Shown here in pieces: positions 11,853 through 23,300 of a DNA stretch of 64,000 nucleotides. The DNA lies in NCBI GenBank assembly GCA_025331565.1, contig JAFREQ010000015.1, positions 1,922,001-1,986,000 on the forward strand, in the 5' to 3' direction. The notes under the pieces are model-generated. The model was not told the DNA's origin, did not search any database, and worked only from the letters and a program-made list of their open reading frames with translations. The first letter of the stretch is position 1. Every line of letters begins with the position of its first letter. This DNA is from Holacanthus passer. Lineage: Eukaryota > Chordata > Actinopteri > Pomacanthidae. Position numbers and translations under genes: made by a program.

Positions 11853-14800
11853 TTGTATATAATAAATAATACTATTTAAAACGACTACATGATTTTAATA
11901 TTGAAAATTTCAAAGAAATAAGCAGCATTTCCCTTAATGTTTTCAATATCACCTTTTCTATGTGTTTTGTTCTCAGGGGCCACCATACAGAATTCTTTTA
12001 AGGACAACTCAAGTATAGTTTTCAAAGTATCTCATTACCTCTACCCCGATATGTATTTTTAGGCATTTGCCACTTTGTGTCTGAGTCCCAGCATACAGTG
12101 AAGTTTGGGAACAGGAGAAAGTTGAATGCGAGGACATATAGTCACAGTGCATAATTGACAGGTTCAACTTAAGGTTTATTTGCTAGGAGCACAGCTTATT
12201 TTATTAACTTTGAAGAAGGCACTGCTTGTTGTAGGGGTGTGTGTGCAGTCACTTCCCAGAGTTCACTTCTCAATTAAAAAGTGTGGATGCTGAGACATCC
12301 TCTCTGGGTCTCCTGTTGATGATAGGAGATTCTGTAGTGGCAGTCCCGTCTTTGTTTGTTCAACTATGGGGGCTGCCTATTCCAAAAAGTGATCAAGGTG
12401 CCGTTTAATTCAGATTGGGATAGAAGCAAGGACCTATTATAAAAAGTCGAAAGCAGTTCAGCCACATCTCCACCACACTCCCTGGCTGGGTCACAGTGTC
12501 CTCTCTCCGCTGCTTTGTGCCTCTTCCTGACAGCTCCATATTTCAGCTCCGTGGGCATCCACCCCTCCACTGCAGGGTTACAGAACAGAGGTACAGCATA
12601 CACACGGCTTTTATTTACTTCCAATTTCTCAGTCCATTCATAACACTCGCAGTGCCAGTCACTCAGCCTCGGAGGAGAACGAGCGAGTGCTCCATAAAGA
12701 TGCATTACATAGGCGGATTGTGCCGAAGCAAAAACAATTAACCTACAGTATCTCCTGCAACGCAGATTAAAATCAGTACAACAAAACATGCATGACTTAA
12801 TCACATCCCTAATCATGCATGTTAATGATCCATTATAACACATTTTATAACACTTATTTATGATATGTGTGATGTATGCTTCACATAAAGGCAGCAAGGG
12901 AGTGCTATGTACTAACAAGATTATAGAGCCCGGCTGTGGCAGCATAATGATGGACCCTTGTGAGGGGGAATTGATTGCAGTGATGTGGAAGGGAAAAATA
13001 TGGCCGTGTTTATTGCCATACTCTGATCTGTATGTAGATGGATTATTGATCCACGTCCACACAGCGGGGCTCCTGTTTAGGTGTTTTCTTCACACTGCTA
13101 CATACTCAATTAGCACACTCCTTTCAATGTCTAATCAAAAAGAATTAGTGGACAGGAGCTTCAATTATGTCATTATGTGCGACACAATGAGATGTCAAGG
13201 TATTGGTCGCTTGAATTAATTTGGAGTCCTTGTGCTTAAATCAGGGCCATATGTCTAGTGAAGAGAGGGGGACGTTTTTCAGATACAAGCATGAGTTATA
13301 TGAGCCCCTTGTGTCATATTCAAGAAAGATTGAGTAGAATTTGTTGGTTGCAGTTTGTAAACACAACGTTGCCCCCCTCCTCCCAAGCTCCTCCATTTTT
13401 GTAGTTTACTCTTGGCTGCTGTAGTACCAGGTCAATGTTTCTATAGTCCCACCCTCACACCCTGCATGCTGTTATTGGCTGGGGGCCACACACCCACTGC
13501 CCAAAGGCTGACGCCAAGAAACATCCAGAGCACAGCAGAGTAAAAAAAAAAACAGGAAGATGGTGGAGTCTCTGTAGATACAGACACGCCACACACTTCT
13601 AGTGGGTCAGAAGTGACGATTGAGGGGGATTTGATTTGTATGAGTCTTTATCACAATAAAATGTTTTGTTGCAGTCTGTTGACAGTCATTGATAATTTTA
13701 TGGTATATAATATTTAATAATATATTTGCAATATCTCATAGCAAACGCAACCCTGGGAACTTGATGCTATTACTTTGGGTACTAACACTTGAGTTTGCGT
13801 TCGAGGGCTTGGCCGGCCATGCAGATGAGATGTTTGGCTGCCAGGCTAAAGTTAAGGTGAATGGGCCTACCTGTTGCCTGCTACCCCAGCACTGATCTGA
13901 TGCCCATCACTCCCTCAACTCGCTCACTGTGGTCCATTTAGAATCGGTGCTCAGTTCATTTGTAGACATTAAACGCATTAAATAGTCATTAAGCCATTAA
14001 ATCTGCTATAATGACGCCAGGCTGCTGCAGTATAATCAGACAGACTTCTACACACATCAAACTGGTCGGCTGTAACTCAATATGCTGCTTTCTTATGACG
14101 GTGATTTTCTTTTTTTAGCAACGCTATTTTTATCGGTAGTTTTAAAAGTACTTTTATCTTTTTGCAGTGCAAATGCAGTTGCATAACATTAATTGGTTAA
14201 CCATGTATGAATTGCACATTACACTGCTGCACACGCATGAACCAAAACAGAACATGGAGACACACACACAGTCTGTTACACCTTGTGCCTGGCATTTAAT
14301 ATTCAAATTTCAACTGAGGGTGAAAGATATTTGGAGGGAACAATGCATGCTTTTGCACCTTCATAGAACCGGACTTGTTGAAAAGAAACACTTATGTTGA
14401 TGTTTAAGCTCATATATTCATTACATGAATTCATTACAAAGAAGTCAGTAAGTTCTGTTCCATTCATCCGTGACCTGTTTGATCATTTTCTGTTTTTGAC
14501 TTGAGCATGAAATTGAACCAAGAAAAACAAGCTGTTATTTATTTTTGTGTTCATAAATGAATAACAACATAATTAATATTTTTTTTCAATTTACAACTTC
14601 GGATTCCCAATTGAATATGAAACGAACAAGTGATACACAGATTCTTTTGGCTGCTGCTGCAGAAATGTGTGACTGAATATAAAACAATTTCTACTGAATA
14701 AGCAACAGAAACGGCCTTGCACAAACCAGGGTGTCCCCCTCATCAACATTCAGTGTAGCTGACAACAAGATGAAGTGAGTCAATTTTCAGCAAATATGGA

Positions 14801-15049
14801 AGTATTAAAGGTTAAAACAACTTCTGATTCATAGACACTGACGATTTTGGAAGTGTAAAGAACCGGCTCTTAGTAAGAATTTAACTATTTACTTTATACT
14901 TTTTCCGGTACAGAGTGACATCACTGGGGAGCGAGGCCGAGGCTAATATGGAACAAATTCCTGCTTGAACATGTGCAGTGCTTAGTTTTTGGTTTTTAGT
15001 TTTTTTTTATTATGGTGATATTGACGCTAGAAGATGTGCAGCTAAACTA

Positions 15050-15290
15050 GGAAGCCAGAAACACGGGCAGAGTTGTGAGCCATTCAGAGCAGACTGGGAT
15101 TTTCAGGAAGGGGGCCCTTAAAGACTTAAAGAGACAGGAGCTACAAATGAACATTTCAGACCAAGGGTGAATAGAGGTGCTGCAACAATGGACAGTATGA
15201 GAAAAATGTTTTTTGAACATTTCATACATATAACGCTGTTCTAGTCGACACATCAAGTAAAAATATATAACTGAACGTAAGTAGTAACCT
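15050..15290 (+). repeat. Dispersed fish repeat (unnamed)
   Basis: The blocks TTAAAGAGACAGGAGCTACA, AACATTTCAGACCAAGGGTG, GACAGTATGAGAAAAATG and TTTTTTGAACATTTCATACA occur in the same order in a common percomorph repeat I remember. The ends are unclear and no coding capacity is seen. Confidence 0.5.
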
Positions 15291-16494
15291 GTACCAGTGT
15301 AGTTGAGATCATGGGAATTATTCTTATTATTCTATCATTGGGACACTGTTATTAAAAATAGGAATATTAAAACCATTTGACAGTGTAATAAAACTTAATG
15401 ACATCTATATGACAAGTCCAAATTGTACCACCATAGCAAAGGAAAATATTCATGACACAATTATAATGGTCTCATGACAGCCTATGTCAAAACCAACCAC
15501 CTGTGACAGTTTGATGTAGTGTTAACACATAAAGCTAGATAGTTCCTTTAAATTTAATAATTAGGCCTGCTGTGGCATGTTTATGACAGCTCATGTTGTC
15601 TTGGTTAATGTCAAGCTGTCATAATAAAGCTACCATAAACCATTTTGTCACAATGGCCTTTGTTCAGCCATATTCTCTTTCTCTCTCTCGCTCAATCTTT
15701 CTTGAGACACTCTCTAGTTTTGGTTCACTGTGCTGACATTTTGAGCTATCCGTTCCTGAAACTTCTGCCGTCATCCCCATACAACAAAGATGTATTAAAT
15801 TTTGTTTGTGCTCCTCAGAGCATTAGAAAAATACATTTGAAAACGTCAACAGCAATGTGTCTTTCCAGCAGCAGTGTTCTGGCAACTTGAAACTGTCCTC
15901 GCTGTGAACATTTTTCATTGTAACTATGCCCTCAGTAGAAAGTAGTTTCAGAAACAAAGCGTCCAATTTGGGTGTACTGACCCTTTAGAGGAAGGAATTT
16001 CTGGAGTGTGAAATACAGAAACGTGTAAAACAGGCCCAGTTTGTAGTCACATTACCTAGAAGACCGAAAGCCACAAAGATTGTCTCAGCATAAAAGATTT
16101 CTTTCATTTCAGTCTTACATGTAATTGACAATTTTTTTTTATATAATCCTTCAGTGTGGTATAGTTCACTAAGACTGGCTGTCTTGGTTTTGTGCGGCTT
16201 GACCTACAGTTTACAGTATGTGAGAGTTATCAGATGTGGACTGTTGGAATGGCTGGTGACATGTTCAAGGTGGCGAGTGATTCATAGTTTTTATTATCAT
16301 TATTGATCATGATAGTAGAGTGATGACTAGAAACTGGAGAGAGATGCAACAAAGGTGCATGACTGAATTTGAGCAAAGGACTTTCTGGCTGATACTCAGA
16401 ATCTTAACTTAGGCCATGAAGGATAAAAAGTTTTTGTATCAAAATTGCTGTGTGAAAGAGGGCAATTATGAATAACACAGCCCAGGAGTGAGGA

Positions 16495-16765
16495 TTGTTT
16501 GTTCAGTTATTTCCTGTTTTATTTTGAAGAGTAGTTTCCTAAGGCGTCTTTGTTGTCCCTGTTGTTCTCCCCGTGTTTTGGATTTGCATTGTGTTTCCTT
16601 GGACTCATTTTGTTTTTTCCTTTTGATTTTTGTCAGCCCCTTTTTGTTAGTCTGCCTGTTTCAGTCAGTTGGTTTTGACCTTTGCCTGCGTGACCACCAG
16701 TCAGTCTTTTAATTTTTGTGAAGAAAATATTTAACTGCTCTGCTCCTGCCTCTCATGTTTGCCTT
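16495..16765 (+). repeat. Dispersed retroelement-like 3' tail, copy A
   Basis: T/C-rich sequence starts at TTTATTTTGAAGAGTAGTTT and runs through TTGTTAGTCTGCCTG to GGTTTTGACCTTTGCCTGCG and CAGTCTTTTAATTTTTGTG. The same framework recurs at 18830-19160. It resembles a T-rich, polyadenylation-tail-bearing repeat widespread in teleosts. Confidence 0.6.
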
Positions 16766-17819
16766 TTATTCCCTGTTGACCCAGCTTGCACATTGTCACA
16801 GCCTCACATCATTTTCAGACAGGTAGTTAGCGGCTAGCTTGTTACTAAACACTGACAGCTGGTGGAATGTCAGCTAAACTTCACGTGACTGTTGTAAATT
16901 TACCATAGATGATGATGTCAAACATTGTCACTTAAACTGGTATTTTTTTCCATTGAACACCTGCTATTTTTACTTTGAAGTGTATTTTGTTCGACCGAGG
17001 GCTAAAAAAAAAAAAAGTTGAATTGAAATGAATGGAACACTGTATGTAGCAACACGCCCCTGCCCTGCAGAGATTTGCTATATCTAAAGTAAATGTGAAG
17101 TATCATACAAACCTCACCAGGGCACTTCGTTTACGTTCCTTCATTACATCCCTCCCTCACTTCTGCCCTTCCTCGAAATCCTGCAGACTCCCGCCTCGGG
17201 GACCTGGGAAATTAATTAAATGTCTGAAAATGACAAGCTCTCTTTCTTCCACTTGCAACAGCCGCAGCCCCCTTTTCCTCAGGACCTCAGGGACAACACA
17301 TTGATTTCCCCACTGTCTAATTCTCTCAAGCCATGTCTTCCTTGGAATTTCTTTTTCAGTGGAGAGGGACAACAAAAGTGGAAAAAATGGATGGGATGGG
17401 AGGGCACGAGGGGCTGCAGGAACGCCGGCGGTGAGGCTGAGTGCATTCACATGGATGGTTTGTGGAACTGTCAGCAAGCACAGGCACGAGTGTCCATCCA
17501 TCTATTTACAGTACGTGCATGTGTCCAGTTCTACAAACAGTCCCTGTCAGTTGTGAAGGCTGTTCATTAACTTTCAGCTGCAGTCCCTTGGCGTCCCCTC
17601 CACTTCCTGTTTGGTGTTTTGTTGGATGTGGCCAGTTCAGAGAGGAAGGTCACTCAGTGGAGAGAAACGTCCTACAGAGACCTCATTAGCATACCCCCAT
17701 GATGTTTTGACTAGTTTGGCTGTCATTTTCTGATGCCGTGCTTGGTTCAAAGACGAGGGGTGACAGACTCTATTAATAGTCAGTGAAATAAATAAATAAG
17801 CAAATATATTTATAAGTCC

Positions 17820-18800
17820 TAGACAGACATCATCCATCCACCCATCTGTCCTGCGAGGGAAATTAATTAGATAAAGAGATAAACAGATAAAGAGGCTCAA
17901 TAAAATTAAAACCAGAATTGCCGATCTGTAAAACAAGACACTGAATATGGAATAAAGAAGCACAATCGATACATCAAAAATCAGTAACAGTAATAAATAA
18001 GAGAAAAAAAGAGCAATAAGAACAGGTTTGCAAAAATGGCACTGAATAATGTATGTGCTATATGTATGATTAAGAACAGTATGTACAGATGGTAGTGCAG
18101 TACTGTTCACCTGTCACCCAGAGATGAGCTGTTGTACAGTTTTATGGTGAAAGGTCAAAACGATTTTCTAACATGTTCTTTATGATGGTGGAGCTGAATG
18201 AGTCTGTGGAAAATGAGCTCTGCTTTATCTGTAGTGTGTCATGGAGGGGGTGGGGTTGTCCATGATGGAGAGCAGTTAGTTCAGTGACCTCCTGCTCCGC
18301 ACTGACTCAAACATTTTCAGGTTTGACCAATGATGGTTCTGGCCTTGTGAATGATTTTATTGATTTTATATCCTGCAGGCGTCTCTTGCACTGATGCTGC
18401 TCCACCAGCAGACCACAGCACAGTAGATGGAGCTCACCACCACAGACTGGTGGAAGTTCTCCAGCATCTTGTTGCACAGCCCAGTCTATTGTTCAAGTGG
18501 ACGCCGAAGTACTTGTAATACTCAACAATTTTAGCCTCCTCACCCATGATGTTCATGGGCTTGTTTGCAGTTCTCATCCTCCTAAAATCGACCACCATCT
18601 CCTTGGTGTTGTTTGCATTAAGGAGCGAATAATTCCTGCTGCACCACTCCACAAAGTTATCCAACACTTCCCTGTACTTTAGCTTCTACCCATCTCTAAT
18701 ACGCTCCACCAATGCAGAGTCATCAGTCAGCAGGTGGCATGATTCAGAGTTATACTGAAAATCTGAGCAGTGAACAGAAATGTAGACAGTCCCTTGACTC
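17820..18800 (-). mobile_element. Non-LTR retrotransposon (CR1/L2/Rex1-like) remnant: end of reverse transcriptase and 3' UTR
   Basis: On the minus strand, from high to low coordinates, one reads FQYNSESCHL, then TDDSALVERIRDG (a relic of the YxDD catalytic motif), VEWCSRNYSLLNA, TKEMVVDFRR, YYKYFGVHLNNRL, and in another frame MLENFHQSVV...VVCWWSSISARDA and SIMDNPTPSMTH. This is the order of the reverse-transcriptase C-terminal half of fish LINEs. About 25-30 codons that normally lie between NRLDW and the MLxxFYQSVV block are deleted, and several stops and frameshifts follow. The T-rich tail ending near AATTTCCCTCGCAGGACA (about 17845) fits a LINE 3' UTR. The element is dead. Confidence 0.85.
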
Positions 18801-18829
18801 ACCAGCTACACTAAGTGGTGTCATTGTTT

Positions 18830-19160
18830 TTGTTTTTCCTATCTTATTTTGAAAGAGTCTTTCCTCAGGTGTGTTCCTTTCCTTTTACTTCCTGCCATTC
18901 TGTGTTCCCCTCTCTCTTTGCCAGTTTGTCCATGTACCTTCTGTCAGGTGTTCCAGCCCTTCCCATTATTCATTTGTCATGATCTTCTATAGGTTTTGAT
19001 TTTTTCTCACTTACTTTTCTTAGACCTTGCATGTTTGTGGACCTATTTAGATTTGTTTGACTGTTTTGACCCTTACCTGCCTGACCATCCACTAGGTCTT
19101 TTGATTTTGTTAATAAACTTTGTGCACACAAAACTTCAACTTTGGTCCTCTCACCAGTCA
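18830..19160 (+). repeat. Dispersed retroelement-like 3' tail, copy B
   Basis: It starts at TCTTATTTTGAAAGAGTC and passes through TGTTTTGACCCTTACCTGCC, TGACCATCCACTAGGTC and TTTTGATTTTGTTAATAAAC (AATAAA included), ending near CTTTGGTCCTCTCACC. It aligns in order with copy A at 16495-16765, and the two flank the LINE remnant. Confidence 0.6.
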
Positions 19161-19164
19161 AAAT

Positions 19165-20070
19165 TTTGATGTCGAACAATCCACACATGGTAAAAGTATA
19201 ATTAAGGGGACAGACTGTGATGAATGATGATGAATGTGTTTAAAATAATGGAACGACACATCAGTGTTCTCAAGTAATAAAGTATTGTCATTTTGTGTTG
19301 TTGTAAACCTACTTACTGCACCCAGGTTAGGTGAAGTTGGATCCGTGCATCCATCCGACCAAATGCAATGATAAAAGGAGAACTTCATGAAGTTTGATCA
19401 TCATCTATCCTGCTGCAGTTTATCCTGTGATAAAGATCACACAGAGAAAAGAAGGATAGGTCAGCAACCGAACAAGCTGTCTTTTATTTCTGACAGAAAT
19501 CCCACTAACAGGATGGGTAATTGTTTGATTCCCTCAGCGGACAGGCCAAAATTACAACTCGACACCCATTCACAACAGCTGACAACTACTTTTTCTCTGT
19601 CAATGGCCTTGACTTTGAGTGCCTGTAATCACAGCACTAAATACTGAGCAGATCTGTCTCAAGTGAAGATTTCAACCATCTGTCACTGCAGCCTGTAGTT
19701 AAATGGACAGAATTCATTGTGGAGCCTTTTTTGTGCCTGCCCTGGTGAAACCTAGATATCTAGCAAACTCTGGGGCAGTCAATGACTGTCCATTGTGCCT
19801 TTTAAACAAATAGAATAAAAGAAAAACATGTTGATTGAATGAGTTTAGGGGTCATACAGTAGCAGAAATTATTCCAGACTTCAGAAGCAGGTAATCTTTT
19901 TATATCTGTGCTTCTCTGCTCAAGAAGATGTCCCTTCCACTTCAAGAATCTTTTCAGCTGGCCTGTTATCTAATGGTCTGACACCTGTTGACCGTCTGAC
20001 ACATACACCTGAGTGAACAGACGGAAAGATGAATAGAAACACAAGCATTGGCAGGAACATCCAAGTATTA
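19165..20070. other. Gene-free intergenic DNA
   Basis: Nothing recognisable. Short frames have no family motif. Confidence 0.45.
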
Positions 20071-20074
20071 ATAA

Positions 20075-20385
20075 GAGTCACACACACACACACACACATT
20101 TGTTTCACTATCCCCCGTGCATTATGTCAATTGTCATAATGCACTCCCAAGCCCCTTACCCTAACCTTAACCATCACAACTGAATGCCTAACCCACCTAC
20201 CCTAAACCTCACCTTAATATAATTTTAAGCCTAACCCTAAAACCAAGTCTTACCCTCAAAAACAGTCTGGACGCATGGGGACCTCAATTTTGTCCCCACT
20301 GTGACAGGATGTCCCCATGGGTTAGTGTGTAGTCAGGTGAAAGTCCCCACTGGGATATAAGAACACAACAGACACACACCCTTGC
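20075..20385 (+). repeat. CA-flanked, telomere-like degenerate repeat (CCCTAACC family), copy 1
   Basis: A (CA)n run at 20079-20098 leads into TTTGTTTCACTATCCCCC and then degenerate telomere-like units (CCCTTACCCTAACCTTAACC, CATCACAACTGAATGCCTAA, CCTAACCCTAAAACCAAGTC). It ends in GGGGACC/GTCCCC segments and ACACACA. The same family lies inverted at 49378-49610. It is an interstitial dispersed repeat of teleosts, not a telomere. Confidence 0.75.
20117..20144. repeat. 28-bp near-perfect palindrome
   Basis: GTGCATTATG and CATAATGCAC flank T-CAATTG-T; only the two T positions break symmetry. It sits inside the telomere-like repeat. Confidence 0.85.
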
Positions 20386-20389
20386 CCAG

Positions 20390-23300
20390 CACCCACCTCA
20401 GATGTACCAAAGGTTTATATTTCTTTTCTGCATGTTTCTGAACAACTGTGGAGAGACTCTGAGAAAATAAACAGGAATCCAAAATGGTAAACATTGTAGA
20501 TTTGTACTGAAATACTGATTAGCCAATTAGCTGCTTGAAAGAAAATAAATTGGCAACAGTTTTATTCATTTGGACAGTTCAACAGTCAAACAAAGCCAAA
20601 AAATTGAGGACATCACCTTGGGCTGCTGGAACTTTGTGGACGATTGGGATTTTTCTCTATCTTCTGACACTGTATAAACTAAGCTTTTGATTTATTGAGC
20701 TGAAAAAATATTCAACATATTAAATTATATTGGTCAATAATAATCTGCAGCACTAAATGAAACAAATTGAAATTCACACACATGCACACTTTTCTAAGTT
20801 TAAAAAATCAATTTCATTGAAATTAATTTGCCATTTTGTGACATTTTGGTCTTTTCACACTAAAATCAAAATGCCATGTTCATCAAAAGCATTTTAAACA
20901 ACTTGCTCAAGCCCTTCATCAACACATCCCCATTTCCATGGCAAACAGACCATATAATTAACCATTTGTTTTCTTAATTAACTCTCAGTGACCCCTAAAA
21001 GACCTTGGAATAATGGCACATCACGTGCTTTCGTCATTGATGTCAGGATGTAAAGAATGCGTCAGTAGGTAATTGATACATTATGGGATCATTACAAAAT
21101 CTGTGACCCCGTGTACTGAGCTCCACGCTTTCCCCTCTTCTGCTGGGTGGAATTTGGAGCTTGAGGGAAACCTTCTCTGTCAAGTGACACAAGCAGAGAC
21201 ATGAATATAATCAGGAGCTCATCACAATTGCATTCCAAATCACAGAAAATGCAGACTTAATGTATATAATGGCAAACCATTAAATTGTCCAAATCCAAAT
21301 AATTTGCATGCACTTGACTGAGGCCATTTACTTTAAAAATGTGTGTAGGCTCTTAATGTGTTTTCCCTGCTTTTACTTGTACAATATCTGATTCTGTATT
21401 ATATAGACCAAATTGATATTCATTTCCAATGCATCTTAACTAGATGCATAAGTGCATTATGGTGCACTAATGCATTCCAAAACCAACACTATGTTAAATA
21501 TGCAGTGTTGGTGTTGCTTCAGATACCAGTGCGAGAGCAAAATTCAATCAATGAAGGGCTGTTGGAGAGGCAGATCCTCAAGTTTAAAGGCTTACCAGAT
21601 GCAAAACACTGCACAGAAATAACCATGCGGAAGGATTTTACAACTCTGAACAGTGAACACAGCAACAGTCATTTGATCCTTTTTTGCGCCAATCACAAGA
21701 TAAACAAGGTACAAAATAATCTACTGGGATTGTGTGCTTGAACAGATCTGATTGGCTAGTGCGGTACATTGCTGGATGGATGATGGCCATACTTAACATG
21801 CACTCAATAAGGAAGTTTTGCTCCACCTGCACCTGGTGTGCAGAGAGCTGTAGTCCCACCCTACTTCAAGTCAAGCTTCTTCCACTAGCCTCTGTTCACC
21901 AAAGTGCACTCTAGATGCATGCAACTGATTCAAGATTTTATGGGCACCAATATTTGAGAGGTTTAAAAAAAAATACAATAATTGCTGTTTGGGTAGCTCA
22001 CCTGCTTGAAAAAAATAAAAGACTGAGAAAGACTGAAAGAAATTTGGAAACACTGTTTCTAAATTTAAATTCAAGTCTTTGGTATTTCTTGATGTAGATT
22101 TAATGTATCTGTGATAAGCTAAAATTTGCTAAAAGTATCTGTTATACCAACGTACTCATAAGTCATGCTCTGTTTTCCTCAACATCAACTGTCAACATCA
22201 GCATCAACACCACTACGACCACTACTAACCTCACTTGGGTGATGCAGTTTCCTGGGTCTCTTCAAGAGTAATGATCTCTGGATGATGAAGGAGCTCAGGA
22301 TCAAGGGTCTCCCTAAAGCCCTGTCTTAATCCATCAAACAGCCAGCACTTGTGTATGCTGGAGATCTGTACATCTTTGTTACAGGTGAGGGTCAAAAGGG
22401 GATGTAAAACAGGGAGGGAAAGAGTTGTGAAGCAGTTCGACAGAAAAATGCTGTTTTCAAATATGCAAATTGTAAAAATAGGGTTGAAGCGAAACAATAA
22501 CACGTTCTTCTGTTCAACTTGTGACGTTAAGTTCATAAATGACATTTCAGCGTATAGAGGACTCTGCTATAATATACAGATGCTCAAAAAGTACACCATA
22601 GTTTATATATTGTACATGTAAATGAATGTCACATGAGCTTTGATAGCTGCTTTCCAGGAGGTGACATTTCCTGTCGCTCAAACAATTCAGTCACTGAGCG
22701 GCTCCTAAAATTTGTTACAGATGGAAACCTTCACGGGAGAGTTGCATCTTCTTAGCAAACATAACCTAGAGCAAGGGGAAAAATTATATCAGGCATCAAA
22801 ACCATTACTTACTCCAACCGCAAAAATGTTCCATTTAAGTCAATACAAACCATATACTGTAAGCAGTACACTGTGATATGTACTATGATGTCCTGGATCA
22901 AGGCTATGTCTTTCATACAGACAATAGTCACTCCACCTGTTATATGGTTTGTTAAAACATTTACATTTGTAGAAAACGTATGCAAAATTCTACACTATTC
23001 TTCCTATTTCATTATATCCACTGCTTTAGCTGCAGTGTGAAACAAGGTAAAAACAATGAGCTGATTTAGAGTCATTTGTGTATTAATTTGTACATCTTTT
23101 TTGTGGGATCACAACTCCTATATTGTCATGTCATGCATAGCCATCATTTGCTGTGAATTAGCCTCATTAAATCACAGACAGTGGTCAGCAGGGACAAGGT
23201 GACCCTTTTTGATTTTCTGAGACAAATTGTGACAGCATTTGAAAGCTGATGGTCGGTAACACTGGACAGGGCCACACCTACAAATTAACAATTAATCCAG

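Larger units (their letters stand above)
8400..15040. other. Gene-free stretch with possible conserved non-coding tracts
   Basis: No coding exon is recognised. Between 10100 and 14050 the sequence is nearly free of known repeats apart from a CA run. It has the even, ATTA- and CAAT-rich, mixed-composition look of conserved non-coding DNA, best at 11040-11290 and 12480-13220. A 28-nt repeat end sits at 11821-11852. The part at 13350-13640 may be a dispersed repeat, but I could not place it. Confidence 0.4.

Noticed and set aside
12364..13062. A 232-codon minus-strand frame as a protein-coding gene
   Set aside because: There is no domain, signal or splice context and the residue pattern looks random; kept only as a possible non-coding element.
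17637..18110. A 157-codon minus-strand frame rich in Leu/Ile as a membrane protein
   Set aside because: It covers the T-rich 3' end of the LINE remnant; the hydrophobicity reflects T-rich DNA.
20155..20240. Telomeric repeat array or ancestral chromosome fusion site
   Set aside because: The CCCTAACC-like units are degenerate and embedded in a known dispersed repeat with GGGGACC segments, and a second copy exists at 49 kb.
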